From positions 1 to 55,487 of the forward strand of contig RQSC01000892.1 in the NCBI GenBank assembly GCA_013416795.1: DNA of 55,487 nucleotides, written 5' to 3'. The notes under the pieces are model-generated. The model made no database searches. It was not told where the DNA came from and worked only from the letters and a program-made list of their open reading frames with translations. This DNA comes from Prasinococcaceae sp. CCMP 1430. Taxonomy: Eukaryota > Prasinodermophyta > Palmophyllophyceae > Prasinococcales > Prasinococcaceae. Shown here in pieces: positions 10,023 through 21,100 of this stretch. Both the position numbers and the translations under genes were made by a program. The first letter of the stretch is position 1; each line of letters begins with the position of its first letter.

Positions 10023-10023
10023 N

Positions 10024-10613
10024 GCGCGCGCAGCCGGGACGCGCGCTCCGGCACGCGCTGCTGGGGGCGGCTTCGGGCGCGGCGCGGATGGCGGCGTGGG
10101 ACTTGCCGCTGGGCCGGAGGACCCGTACGCGCTGCCAGCTGGCATGACGCGCGCAGATTGCGAGGAGTACTTCCTCTTCGCGCGTGGCGCGGACTCGCGC
10201 AATGCCAAGTGGCTCCCACTGGGGATGCTGCTCACGCAGCCCGGCGCCGACGTCTCCATGGCCGTCGCGCAGCGCGCCAAGGAGCTCCGCGTGTACAGCC
10301 GCGCCCGCCACGGTGCGTGCGCGCCCGCGCGCGCATGCGGCGAGTTGCGACGGAATGTGAGGTGACGTGACGAGCGCGTGCTTCCTTGGGTGGCCTTTGA
10401 CGCGCAACGCGCCGCTGTGCATCGCCCTTGCCGACAGGTGCGCTCATGATGGCCGACGCATCGTGCATCGACATGGGCTGGCGGGTGCAGCGCGGTAGGC
10501 CCGCTCCCGGCACTGGGGAGCGTGATATCAACCTCGTCAAGACGACACCTGCGGAAGCTGATGCCGCCGAGCCCGTGCGTGCTGACATGCACCTGCTGCG
10601 CGCGAACGCCTGA
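10024..10613 (+). CDS. Uncharacterised small protein, two exons, 5' end lost at an n
   Basis: Exon 1 runs from about the n at 10023 to 10312 and exon 2 covers 10438-10613; the 125-bp intron (gtgcgt...gacag) joins in phase. The readable domain starts 'GMTRADCEEYFLFARG', continues 'KWLPLGMLLTQPGADVSMAVAQ' and ends in an acidic tail. The Ala/Arg/Gly-rich segment before it could be a plastid transit peptide, and the 'W-x-P-L-G' core faintly recalls small plastid proteins of the HHL1 type, but I cannot assign a family. It lies in a different frame from the Pro-rich ORF it abuts; whether they are one gene with a sequence error or two genes depends on the true bases at 10023. Confidence 0.5.
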
Positions 10614-10728
10614 GCGCCCCACGCGCAGCACGCGCAATGCTGTGCGTCAATATGTACAGTATGTTACTTTCTGCTCGCACGTGTCGAGGAGAGCGATATC
10701 CGTAGCTATGACCGGCAACTGCATGTGC

Positions 10729-13700
10729 TCACTCTTTCGCCCTCGTGGACGTGCCGCTGGTATCCACGCTGACGTCGCTGGCGTCGTGCAACGGGAAGGT
10801 GTCGAAAGACGCGGAGAGCGAACGCCGAGCGTCTCCTTCCCTCGCCTTCTCCTCGCGCTCTTGTTCTTCGTCGGCCTGGCAAAGCAGCTCGTCCAGGTCG
10901 ACGCTCGAGCCCCCTTGCAGAGTCTTGTATAGCAGCTTGTTTGCAGCGCGGGTGCTCTATCGGAGGGAGGTGTGTGTGTGTGTGTTTGTGTAGTGGCGAT
11001 GTGGTGGTTGGTGGGTGTGAATTCGCGCGTCCCAACAAGGCAAGGATGTCAGGGAGCATCGCACGGGTCGTATGTCATGCGCGCAGGCAGGCGCGCGTGC
11101 GCGTGCGCAAACACACACACGGAGGGTAGGGGTCACAGCAGCCAAGTACTGACCTTGAGAATCTCATCCCTCTCCTCGTCGGTGACTGTGTGAGCCTTCT
11201 CCGTCGTGACCTCTCCGCCATCCACTGCGTTGTCCTCGGACTTTGCGAGTGCTGCGCGCGTGTGTCTCAGCGCGGCGTTGTCAGCCATCACGCGCTTGAC
11301 CAACGCCTTGAAGAGCCTCTTGCCCGACAATCCCCGCAAGTTCTTGGGGATGTACTCGCGCCAGCTGCCGTGCGCCAGCTCGTCCTCGAGCTGGCGCAAT
11401 TCCGCCGTGAGGGCGTCGTCGCCGTCGGCAAACAGCGGCATGCTGCGGCAATCGGAGAGCGTGCCCTCGTTGACGGAGCGCGCAAACAAGAACGTGATGA
11501 TTGGCAGCGGGATGAGGATGAGACGCATCGACACGAAGTCCGACACGCCCATGCCTCCGATTGCGATGATCTGCGTGATGATCATGCACGTGCAGCTCTT
11601 GTTGAAGAGCCACTGCCACATGTACCCCCCGTTGGCGTACTTGGCGCGATAGTAATAGACCGCGTTGTGCTTCCAGAAGATCACTGCTAAGGAGAAGTAG
11701 AGGGCGCAGATTGGCAGGATGAGCGGTGCGTACACGGCATACAGAGTGCCGAGCAGGAAGACCAGGAACATCTGCGCGGGCACGCGGTGCATCGGCATGG
11801 CCTCGGGCACAGTGTACTTGCGCGCGAGCCGCTCGTGCGTGCGCTCCCCCTTGACGACGCGATTCAAGCCCACCTTGGTGAGGTACTGCAAGTGGAAGGG
11901 CGGATGCAAGAGCTCAAAAGGGAGCGACTGCGCCACGCGCAGCATGCAGAAGTTCATGAAGAGTGTCGATGAGGTGACCAGCCTCTCCGTAAGTAGGAGC
12001 CCCAGCGTGTCGAGATTTTCCGTCCATCCCACGATCTCGTTCCAAATGGGTTCCGTGGTTATGTTCGCGATGACAACATTGAGCACGAGCAGCCAGAAGT
12101 AGATGCTCGCGCCCTCCGTGTCCATGCGGCTGAAGCTCACGTGGCCGTACGTGCGGCTCACCAGCAGGCTGAATATGTGCCCCAACACCAGAAAAATGAT
12201 GAGAATCAGCGCGACGAGGATGTTGAAGAGCGTGGTGCCGAACCGGAAATCGTTGAAGCGCGACTGGTTGTCGGTGAGCAGGTCCTTGAGTGAATTGACA
12301 GGCAGCAAGAAGAAGACCACCATCACCGCGGCCACCAAGCGCCCGCGAAAAGTACGCAAGTTTCGCTGGCGTGTCGTTCGCGCTAGGTTGGGCCAAACCA
12401 CGTCCGTTGGGCCCGGAGCGGCCTCAGCATTCCAGTTGTCGATAGTTGCGTCCATCTGCACCTGCTGTGCGATGGTCGAGTGGCGGCGACGACGAAAGAT
12501 TATCAGCGCAGCGGGAGCAGGTTGGCTCTCGCGGATGAGAGAGCGTCTCTCCCTCTGGAATTCCTCGTTGAGACTTTCCACCTTTGACTCGAGCTCGACC
12601 AGCTCCTTGGGCTTGAGCTCTGCGATCGCGCTCCGCCTGGTCGACTGCAGGAACGAGTGCGTCTCCGCACCTTTGAGCAACGGCGAGGTGAGCAGGAGAA
12701 TCTCTGCGGCGGCCTGGTGGCGCAGTCGCCATCGGTCGAGCTGCTCACGCGCGCGCTCCAGCTTGGCCGCCACGGCATCCACACGCGTGGTGTCAAAAGC
12801 CTGGATGACGTGTAGAATGTCCTCACGTGGAAAGATCCTTGCGAACTTGGCCACGACATGCTGGTTGCCCTCGACGCGCGAGAGCAGACCCGAATCGGGA
12901 TCGAGAAGCTTCTCCAGAGATGCGCTGAACACTCCCCCCGCCTCTGCCACTGAGGAAGCATCTTCCTCGCCATCGTCCCTCGTGGACCTCCATGTCTCCT
13001 CGGCGGCGGTCACGCCCATTGCGTTTTCTACTACGCCTGAACGGTCCTGCCCGTCGAAGGGGGCACACGACACCGGGTTGAGTGTGTCGTCGGCCAATTG
13101 GATTTTCGACTCCATTTTCCGGACGGGCGGCGGTGTTGCACTCTCGTCGCCACTGCGACTACCGGCATCGGCGGAGCGCACGTTCCTGCCCTTGCCGCGC
13201 GTGCCACGCTGTGCGGCGGCCGTGTCGCCGCCCATTGCTTTCGGGACACCACTGCTGACGTCGCGCCCTGCTTTCGTCACCTTAGTACCCGCTTCATTCA
13301 GCAGCCTGCCAAGCGCTGCGACCTGCTGCGTGACGGTAGAGCCGAGTGCTGTCATGCCTCTCGAGAGTCTAGAGCGTCGCGGTTTCGCCGGGAAGCGGTC
13401 ACCCCTCAGACGCGTGATCCCCCGGCGCTTGGCGATCGGCACCACAAACCATCGCACGAGTGCGCGCGCTGTAAGGACGTCGATGAGAGCCCACAGCACG
13501 ATTGTATAGAGGAAGCCGAAGAATCGACCGCCAACTGCCAGCAGCTGCGCAGGGTTGGTGAGAACCAGCTGCGCCTTGTGCGTCTCGGCATCGTGCACTG
13601 GCACGTCGCTGACCATGACCGTGTGCATCTGCACGCCCGCCTTGAGTGGGTCGACCGCCCAGCGCAGCGCAGCGTAGCGCTCAGACCCCGCGCTGAGCAG

Positions 13701-14859
13701 TTTGCACATGAGGTACGTGTGGAAGTACAGCACAAACACGGAAAACAGGCGTGCCTTCGAATTCACACCAAGGTTGCCGATGGTGAAGTGCCGCATCTCC
13801 TTGTCGAGCAGCGACGTCGCGTTGTGCCCAATTGACGCCACAAGCTGGTCGTTGTCCGTGTCGTTGTACGCTTCGCCGCTGGCGTACAACCCCACCAAAA
13901 GAGGCATCGAAGTCAAGGTCGCCACGCCGAAGAATGTCGCACCCAGCTTGAGCCATGTAATCAGCATGACGTCGTCAAGAGACGTCGCCTCGAGCATTTC
14001 GTCATCTGTGCGAGAAAACGCCTGCGAGCATGCGTGACGCGTGAGCGCGTGCATGTGCGTGCGAGTATGTGTTGGGCGTTGAGAGGAAAGGCGCGGTGCG
14101 GCGCGGCGAGGTGTGAGTGCTGGTCAGGAGGACCCCATGCGGAGTGCACGCCGCGTAGGCTCGCGAATGTGGCAGGATGCCCTGTGCGTGCGCACGAGCG
14201 GGAAGCGATGGAGCGACTTACCTTGCTGAGGAATCCGAACCAGCCTTTCAGCTCTGGCAACCTCACATGCAGCGTGGGAAAGCTCACGTGGTGCGGGTCC
14301 ATGAAGCGCACGGGGTCGAAGGTGCGCTGAAGGGCAGGCACCTTTAGGAACGCACACAGGTGGGACGTGTGGGGCATATTGAAGTGTACGGAGGAGGATG
14401 GGGCATCAGAAGCGGCGTGCGAGCGTCAGATTAAGTGAGGACGATTAGATGCGTCAGGAGACAGGACGCAAGCTCACATGCGCGACTTTGCACCTGGGTG
14501 CACGCGTGGGCGTGCACTCGCAAGCGCAGCCTTCATTTCGCGCCCGAGGCGCCCGAGCCCGGGCGCCCCCCCATCCCCACCCCCACCCCGCGCGCGCGCA
14601 GCTCCACACGCGCTCTCTCTCTGCCACCCCCCTCCTCCCCCCCTCTCTATTGAATACGTACATGCCTGAGCTTGGACACGAGCAGGATGAGCACACAGAA
14701 CAGGCCCACAAGAATTCCTACTGTGCGCAGCATGTCGGCGACCGTGGTACTCTGAGTTTCCTCAAGGACTGCTGGGTATGCGATGCAGCCGACGTCCCGC
14801 ACACGCCCACTGACAATGAGCGTCGAGTTCACACAAAAGGCGCCAACCTCGGCGCAGCA
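10729..14859 (-). CDS. TMEM63/OSCA-family mechanosensitive cation channel
   Basis: Exons complement 14662-14859, 14222-14341, 11154-14021 and 10729-10935; all joins keep phase 0 (donors CAT|gtacgt, AAG|gtaagt, AAG|gtcagt). The protein has the CSC1-like layout: an N-terminal membrane helix ('TVGILVGLFCVLILLVSKL'), a short loop ('DPVRFMDPHHVSFPTL'), helices ('LDDVMLITWLKLGATFFG'), a long cytosolic region with acidic and basic low complexity and a coiled coil, then the RSN1_7TM block ('PVNSLKDLL', 'WNEIVGWTENLDTLGLLL', 'YKVPEAMP'-like 'YTVPEAMPMHRV') with many helices. Relatives are calcium-permeable channels opened by osmotic or membrane tension. The last exon is a hydrophilic tail ('SSVDLDELLCQADEEQE'). 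The true N-terminus is missing: exon 14662-14859 begins at a splice acceptor and the start codon must lie upstream. Confidence 0.85.
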
Positions 14860-15830
14860 CTGTGGCCGAGAGCGCTCCCGATCGCCGCCACGCACTGTGC
14901 GTCGCCCATGGTGCGTCGCCCGTGTTGCAAACAGCGGCAAGTGGCGCAGCGCCAATCGAACGCCGCCGCCGCCGCCGCCGCCGCCGCCCCTGGCGGGGGC
15001 GATGGGGCGCGTGCGCCCGCTCGCGCACCTCCGCTGCGCACACACCGCGCGCAGTGGCGGGGCAAACCCACACCGCTGCTCGCCTGCTCCCGCGCCCGCT
15101 GGCTCGCTCTGCCGATGCTGATACCGCCCGGCCGCGAGTCCTCCTCCCAGCGCTCGCTCGCTGCCGCGGGCGCTGATGCTGCGCGTTCCCCTGCACGCTC
15201 GCACGCGCGGGGAAACTGGCGGAACTGCTGTGCGCATGCTCTGCCCTCCCTCGACGTTCAGGGTAGTTCTGATCAAAACCACGTGCTGTCGCAGCGTCGG
15301 GGAACGCCTCCCCCGACCAACCACGCCCGCGTTCCACCAGGCATGAGTCGGTCGATAGACTAGTGCGACGCACGTCGTCCAACGGCGTCGGCCTGGGTGG
15401 ACGGGCAGGCTGAGTCCGCGCGTGTGCTTACGACCACGGCGGTCGGTCGGGAGAGGACGCAAACCTGCCTGTCGGCCGACCCGGCTGGGCAGAGCACGCT
15501 GTGGGGAACTGCACGGATTGCGTGCTGCCACCGGGGAACTGAAATCGAACTGGCCCACCAAAATACCCCGGGTCAGCGGTCGCAACGCCCAAATCATCAC
15601 TATCTCTCTTGCATGCGCCGTAAGCGTCTCTGTCCTCCCCCAGGAGACGTCCCAAGGATCCTATTCCTTTACCCCGGTCATCGCCGCCTTCCCACTGTAC
15701 TCCTCGGTTCCATCTGTTCCCACGGCGCCCAACGAACACGACGGGACTTCGACCCGGTCGCGCCCGCTGCGCGGAAGTTGGTGCCGCCTCCGCGGCCACA
15801 CGGCGCGCGGTCGCGGCGGCGGTGGGTGCG
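14860..15830. other. Divergent spacer, TMEM63 5' region and RluA upstream
   Basis: This region must hold the first exon(s) of TMEM63 on the minus strand. A (CCG)n run lies at about 14960-14990. At about 15540-15770 the plus strand has an open, hydrophobic-then-polar stretch ('NAQIITISLACAVSVSVL') with coding-like third-position bias that might be an exon of an unrecognised gene; I cannot connect it to a start or family. Confidence 0.35.
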
Positions 15831-17461
15831 ATGGCTGGTGTCGAGTTGAGCTTCGACGGTGGTAGCTCGTGGCACTTCGCAGAAACGGCGGGCCGCGCCA
15901 GTGCGCGTAGGCCGCTCGGGGCGGCCGGTGCGCTCAGCACGGCGGTCTCGGACGGGGCGGCGAGGGCGGCGGCGGACGCAGACGTGCACACGTTCACCGT
16001 CGGCGAGTCCGCGAAGCAGAAGGTGCGCGATAGGGCCTGCCTATTCCGCCACCGCGCCTGTCGGCTGGTCCGCGCGATCCACCAACCGCGCGCTCGCAAC
16101 CCGCGTGAGAGGGTTTTCGCTCGAGAACGCGAGCCGCGCGCCCGGCGCAGCGCAGCAGATGCTGTGGCCGCGTCCAAGCTCGCGCTGCTGACTGCGATGC
16201 GCTTGTACATTCCTGCTGTCGCTCGCCCGCCTGGCCTGTATGCCTCATTCGCGCGCAGGGGCCCGCCGGTGCGAAGCAGAAGAAGCTGCGCCTCGACGCC
16301 TTCCTGTCCGCGTCGTTGCCCGATGTGAGCCGCAACCGCCTGCAGCGCTGCATCCGTGACGGCCTCGTTAGCCTGAATGGCGCGCCGTGCGAGTCTCAGC
16401 GCCAACCAGTGCGAGTGGGCGACGTCGTGTGCGTCGGCGTGCCGCCGCCACCGCCGTGCGAGGCTGCCCCGCAGGACATTCCGCTCGACGTCGTCCACGA
16501 GGACGACCAGTGCATCGTGGTAAACAAGGCGCCAGGCATGGTGTGCCACCCATCGCCGGGTCACGAGGACGGCACGCTCGTCAACGCGCTGCTGCACCAC
16601 CTGCAGCTGCCCGCTGTTGTGGTGCCAACCGGAGCCGCGATGCCCGTCGCACTCACAGGTGAAGACAATGGCGATGCCGACGAAGGCACTTCCGGCGTGT
16701 CCGACGCGGACGAGCTTGTGCAGCTGCTCCCAGCGGCGGCGAGCGGGGCGCCGCTGCGGCCGGGTATTGTGCACCGCCTCGACGTGGGCACTTCAGGCCT
16801 GCTGGTGGTAGCCAAGTCGGCGCAGGCACACGCGCACCTCTGTGAGCAGTTCAAGGCGCGCACCGTCGAGCGCGAGTACGTGGCGCTGTTGTGCGGCGCG
16901 CCGGACGGCTCGCTCTCGCGAGCGCGCCAGGGCGAGCACGAACCCTCAGGTCGCGTGGAGACGTACATCGGCCGCGACCCCAAGCAGCGGCTGCGCATGG
17001 CGGCGCTGCCGGAGGGCTCGAGCCGTGGGCGGCGGGCGGCCTCCAACTGGCAGCTGATGGAGCAGCTGGCGGGCGGTGCGGTCTGCGTGTCTGCGTGGCG
17101 GCTCGAGACAGGGCGGACGCACCAGATTCGCGTGCACGCTGCGCACACGGGTGCCCCGCTGCTGGGCGATGTGCTGTACGGGGGTACCGCAACGCGAGCC
17201 CTGCAGGGGGTGTCGGGTGAGGCGCGCCGCGAGGCGGTGAGCGCAGCGGCGCGCGACATTGGCAGGCCCGCCCTCCATGCGCGAACGCTCGCATTCGACC
17301 ACCCGACCACGGGCGAGCGCCTGCGCTTCGAGTGCGACGTGCCCGATGACATGACTCGGATCATCGAGGGTCTCGAGGAGACTGACATCAAGGCGCACGC
17401 CCAGGACGTCGCCAACGGCAAGGGGCGCAGGCACTTGCCGCACTGGAGCGAACTCGACTGA
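15831..17461 (+). CDS. RluA/RluD-family pseudouridine synthase
   Basis: Exons 15831-16022 and 16280-17461; the 257-bp intron (gtgcgc...gcag) joins in phase 0. The S4 RNA-binding domain comes first and is split by the intron ('FTVGESAKQK' | 'KKLRLDAFLSASLPDVSRN', then 'RDGLVSLNG'). The synthase domain follows, with 'EDDQCIVVNKAPGMVCHP', the catalytic motif 'PGIVHRLDVGTSGLLVVAKS' (Asp in HRLD), 'EREYVALLCG', 'RRAASNWQLME' and 'LETGRTHQIRVHAAHTGAPLLGD'. Relatives convert uridine to pseudouridine in organellar or cytosolic rRNA. A Gly/Asp/Ser-rich insert (about 16650-16760) precedes the catalytic loop. The ATG at 15831 has no obvious transit peptide. The intron is bounded by two identical 12-bp repeats (see findings). 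Converges on the transporter gene 118 bp downstream. Confidence 0.9.
16011..16282. repeat. 12-bp direct repeat flanking the RluA intron
   Basis: GCGAAGCAGAAG occurs at 16011-16022, just before the donor, and again at 16271-16282, spanning the acceptor. Splicing after the first copy and inside the second keeps the frame. Confidence 0.8.
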
Positions 17462-17578
17462 GGCGCACAGAAGTGCCGTCCCCTCGCGCGTGCTCGCTGT
17501 GCAGTGAAAGAATAATACAGCATCACATCAGATAGCACCTCAGTACGTTGTACCGTGTGGCGTGTTGCCGCGCGCCGG

Positions 17579-18936
17579 CTACGGTTGCAGTCGTGTTGGC
17601 TTGTTCGACGGCTTTCCAGCTGGTCCTTCGCCGCCGCCGGCCCGCTCCCCGTCCCATACCTTCAGGACCAGCCCAGCAATGATTAGAGCACACGAGGCGA
17701 GCTGCGCCACGCCAAGGCCGTCCCCCCCGACGCTGTTTGCCTCAACAAGCGCGCTGAGCAGTGGCTGGAGCGCCAGCGAGATCGTCACCGTGCTCGGGCT
17801 TGCCCATCGGTTGGCCCACGCCATGGCGACATACGTTGCAACAGTCGCAAACAATGCGGCGTACAGAATCCCCCCCCACCCGATGGCCGAATCGACGTAT
17901 ATCCTTGGGTCTCCCACGCCGAACACGCACACGGTCGCTGCGACGGTAAAGACAGCTGCGATGGCGTAGCTGCACGCAGTCACGAGGACTGCGCTGGGGA
18001 TAGTGGCAAGCACGCGCTTCTGCACCACCCACATGCAGCCAGCGCACAGGCATTGCACGAGCAGGACGACGTTGCCGAGCGACACGCGCTCGGCACTCTT
18101 TCGCGCGAGGCGTGCCTCCTCGGGGCCGCCGTTCTCACCTAGACATTGTAGACCACGCGCGTGCGCGTGTCTGTCAGGGTTCGAGCACGCATGCGCCGCG
18201 CGGCAGCAAACACTCGAGCACAGGGTTGGCGATGCAAGGCTGCGATGGGACGTGGCGGTGTGGCCCTCTGCGACGCACCTCCCTCCACAGCGCTGCCGCT
18301 CTTATTGCCCAGGTAGACCGTCAGCGCGGCACCGCCGCATGCCATCGCTACGCTCGCCACCTTCGCGACGCTCATCCTCTCGAAGCCTGCGGCGTAAGCC
18401 ACCAGCGACGCGAAGACGGGTTGGGTGGGCTGAAAGATCGCTGCGTTGAAGGACGTCACCATCGACAGCCCAGTGATGAAGCCCACGACGTTGCAGAACA
18501 TGAGCACGCCGAGCAGCAGGAGCTCTCGCCTGTGAGCGTAGAGCTCCTTCCAAGAAGTCTCCCCCACCTCCGCTCTCTTGCCCGCCCCCACCTTGCCCCC
18601 GCGCAAGGACATGCCCACGAGGGCGACCAGCGTCGCTGCGGCCACCACTTCGCGCCACATTGCAAAGATGAGCGGCGGCAGGTCCACCTGAGCCATGGTA
18701 TACTTGGCAATGTAGAACCACATCACAAAGATCACCTGGACGACCACGAGCGTGCCATAGACTACCGCGGGCTTCGGCGCGCGCTCCCTGCTTTGCACGC
18801 CGCCCGCCTCGTGCTCGCCGGCGTCCGCGGCTGCGCCCGCCGCGCCCTTGTGCAGGTTCGCCAGGCCGACGCGCCCGGCCATCGGTCGCGCGCCTCCGAG
18901 GGCGGCAGCCACATCCACGCGCACGCCGCGCATCAT
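17579..18936 (-). CDS. EamA/DMT-superfamily (WAT1-like) transporter
   Basis: Exons complement 18279-18936 and 17579-18138; the 140-bp intron (gtgcgt...ctag) joins in phase. About ten membrane segments are visible: 'VYGTLVVVQVIFVMWFYIAK', 'MWREVVAAATLVALVGM', 'LGVLMFCNVVGFITGLSMV', 'PTQPVFASLVAYAAGF', 'VASVAMACGGAALTVYLG', then after the intron 'VSLGNVVLLVQCLCAGCMWV', 'VLVTACSYAIAAVFTVAA', 'GILYAALFATVATYVAMAWA', 'TVTISLALQPLLSALVEA' and 'LASCALIIAGLVLKVW'. The 5+5 layout and the second-half pattern match plant WAT1 and bacterial EamA exporters of small metabolites. Substrate cannot be told. Start is the ATG at 18936; the ATG at 18882 is equally possible. The loop between halves carries the intron and is charged and cytosolic. 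Confidence 0.85.
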
Positions 18937-19245
18937 CGACAGGTCGATGCAGAGGGCGCCGTGCGCGAAGGCCAGGTGAGAGTGTCGCCCGCCAGCCACG
19001 CACAGCGGCAGGGCGGGAGCGGCGATCTCGGCCAGCCTTCCTCTCTCATGTTTTGTGGGCGAGCAAGCGCGTCCTGTCGCAGCTCCTGGCGATGGCGAGG
19101 CGGCATCCTGTCGCTGAAGAGCCGCGCTCCGCCGTCGCTCGGCAACGGCTGCGGCGGCGCGCACCGCCGCGGCGACGTCGGCGGGCGTGTGCGCTACGAC
19201 GATGGCGGAAGGAAGCCGCAGCGCGTCGANCAGCACGAACACCTG

Positions 19246-19923
19246 ATGGGTTCGACTTTGGGGAAGGCCTTCGGCTTGCGGCGGCGACAGCGCGAGATGA
19301 GCGAGGCGGCGCGGAAGCCGGCGGGCGTGCAGAACGTGCAACGGCGCACGTGGGATAAGGATGAGGCGCGGGAGCGATGGAACGAGCGCGAGCAGGCGGC
19401 GGCCGAGGGGCGCAAGCCGAAGAACCAAATGGTCATCCGCGAGTCTCTCAACAAGTCCAACTTGATAGCGAGGGACGTCAAGACCGAGATAGAGAGCCGT
19501 GTCGGCACGCGCATGATCGTCACTGAGGCCAACCGTGGAGGTTTCCAGTGCCGCGAGACTGGCGTCGTGCTCCGCGATTCGCACGCGTACCTCGACCACA
19601 TCAATGGCCGCAAACAGCTGGCGGCGCGCGGCGTCGCTATTGACCGCGTCGAGCATGCCAGCCTGAAGACGGTCAAGGAGCGCCTAGCGCACCACAAGCG
19701 AGAGCGCATGTCAGTCTCCAAGACGAGCGAGCAAACGTGGGACGCGCGCGTCAAGCAGGCGGAAAAGGACGAGGAGGCGCGGCGCGTGGCGAAGAAGGCG
19801 CGCCGGGAGGCCGAAAAGAAAGCGCGCGAGGAGGCTGCAGCAGCTGAGGCGCAGGAGGGCATCGACCCCGAGATGGCCGCCATGATGGGCTTCTCAGGCT
19901 TCGGCGGCTCAAAAAAGAATTGA
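19246..19923 (+). CDS. ZMAT2: Snu23/ZMAT2, U4/U6.U5 tri-snRNP protein, with degenerate zinc finger
   Basis: A single exon. 'RRTWDKDEARERW', 'ARDVKTEIESRVGTRMIVTEA', 'LDHINGRKQ', 'RVEHASLKTVKERLAHHK' and the C-terminal 'DPEMAAMMGFSGFGGSKKN' match human ZMAT2 and yeast Snu23 along their length. The protein joins the spliceosomal pre-B/B complex near the 5' splice site. The matrin-type zinc finger normally has two Cys and two His. Here the first Cys is kept ('GGFQCRET'), the second is Thr, one His is kept ('LDHING') and the last is Gln ('GRKQ'). The tail is a charged Lys/Glu helix. The start is either 19246 or the ATG at 19297, which better fits family length. The n at 19230 lies just upstream. 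Confidence 0.9.
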   Translation: MGSTLGKAFGLRRRQREMSEAARKPAGVQNVQRRTWDKDEARERWNEREQAAAEGRKPKNQMVIRESLNKSNLIARDVKTEIESRVGTRMIVTEANRGGFQCRETGVVLRDSHAYLDHINGRKQLAARGVAIDRVEHASLKTVKERLAHHKRERMSVSKTSEQTWDARVKQAEKDEEARRVAKKARREAEKKAREEAAAAEAQEGIDPEMAAMMGFSGFGGSKKN

Positions 19924-20145
19924 GGAATTGCGCGGCACCCTCGCCGCCCAACGACAGCGCGCGCCATTTCTCTGCGTCTCATGGAGCCCTGCGCGCGTGG
20001 TGCCCACCACAAGGTATTGTAGCACGATAGTACTAATGTCCTCTTTCGATAACCCCCCGCCGGGCGCGGAGGAAGCTTGCTATGTCACACGATGTTACAA
20101 CGTGCCGGTGCGCACCCGCGCGCCAGCGTCGGATACGAGCGTTCG

Positions 20146-20908
20146 TCAGTGTATGACGGCGGCACGCATGTCTGTGTCTGCGTCGCGTAATATGTCCTCG
20201 AGCCGCCTCGCGTTGAGATGGGCGTCGGTGACCCACGCGGCGACGAGCAGCGTGAGACGGTCACGCACGTCGACGTTCGCGGCATCCACCGTCTGTGATC
20301 CAACGCCAGCGGCCACGCCCTCCGCAATGTGACCATGATAACCTGCAAAGCCACGGTCGTCACCAGGCGGCGGGGGCCACGCGCGGCCGGCATGGAGGGC
20401 GTCGCTCGCTGTGCGCAGCGCATCCATAGCTCCACGCTTGTTGCGCAGCTCGGCCTCGAGCAGCTCGACGCCCTCGCGGGCGGACAAGAGAAGCAGCTTG
20501 CGCGGCAGGCACGCAAACAGAGGTCGTCCTGCAGCTTCTTCAGCCGTGGCGCTTTCGGGGCAGCCGTCCGCTCCGAGGCCGAGCACTCGCGCAAGCGCGT
20601 CAGCCGCCTCGGCTGCCGCACGGATGTCCTCCTCCATCTCACCGAGCAGCTCATCAGCCCGGTCGCAAGCGGCCTCGCCACGGGCTTGCAGCTTGCGTGA
20701 CATCGCCTCCAGCAGCGCGCCGCCGCCGCCAGCGCCCTCGAGCAGCACGCCTAGCGGCGGCACCTCGCCAGCTGCGGCTGCCGCGCCGCGCAGCGCGGCG
20801 TCGGCGCACGGCGCGCCCGGCCGCGCGCCGCCGCGAGAGACGGTCGCGCGCGGTGGCCAGCGCCGTGTATGCGCGCCTGCACGACCCTGCGGGGGTCTCT
20901 CCTGCCAT
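20146..20908 (-). CDS. Uncharacterised Ala-rich helical / coiled-coil protein
   Basis: I do not recognise this protein. The readable part begins around the ATG at 20703 ('MSRKLQARGEAACDRADELL'), is strongly helical with heptad-like Leu/Ala, has a second helix ('REGVELLEAELRNKRGAMDAL'), a Pro/Gly loop and a final helix ('VRDRLTLLVAAWVTDAHL' and 'ARRLEDILRDAD'). The frame stays open upstream to an ATG at 21036. A different frame offers an ATG at 20908 with a helix-like start ('RAYTALATARDRL') that would need a one-base shift to join. The layout suggests a subunit of a multi-protein assembly, but no function is assigned. It is divergent from SHQ1, whose ATG is at 21101. Confidence 0.5.
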
Positions 20909-21100
20909 CGCCGCCCTCCGCAGCTCTCAGACCCCCCTCCCACCACTGAACCCCTCCCTGCGGCCCCAACAACGCGCACACCAACCTTTCTGACCTCGCG
21001 CGCAGACGCAGCGTGAGCGCGAGGTGTGGCGGCCATACCACGCGCGCCCCCCGCGCGCACGCCGCGCGCATACCTGCCGCCTGCCGTTGCTGCGCAGGTG

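Noticed and set aside
12103-13509. 468-residue plus-strand ORF
   Set aside because: Antisense shadow of the large TMEM63 exon; Ser/Arg-rich translation without domain features.
15428-16774. 448-residue minus-strand ORF
   Set aside because: Opposite the confirmed RluA gene and composed of Arg/Ala low complexity.
18112-19245. Long plus-strand ORF upstream of Snu23
   Set aside because: Antisense to the EamA transporter; only the part after 19246 is supported.
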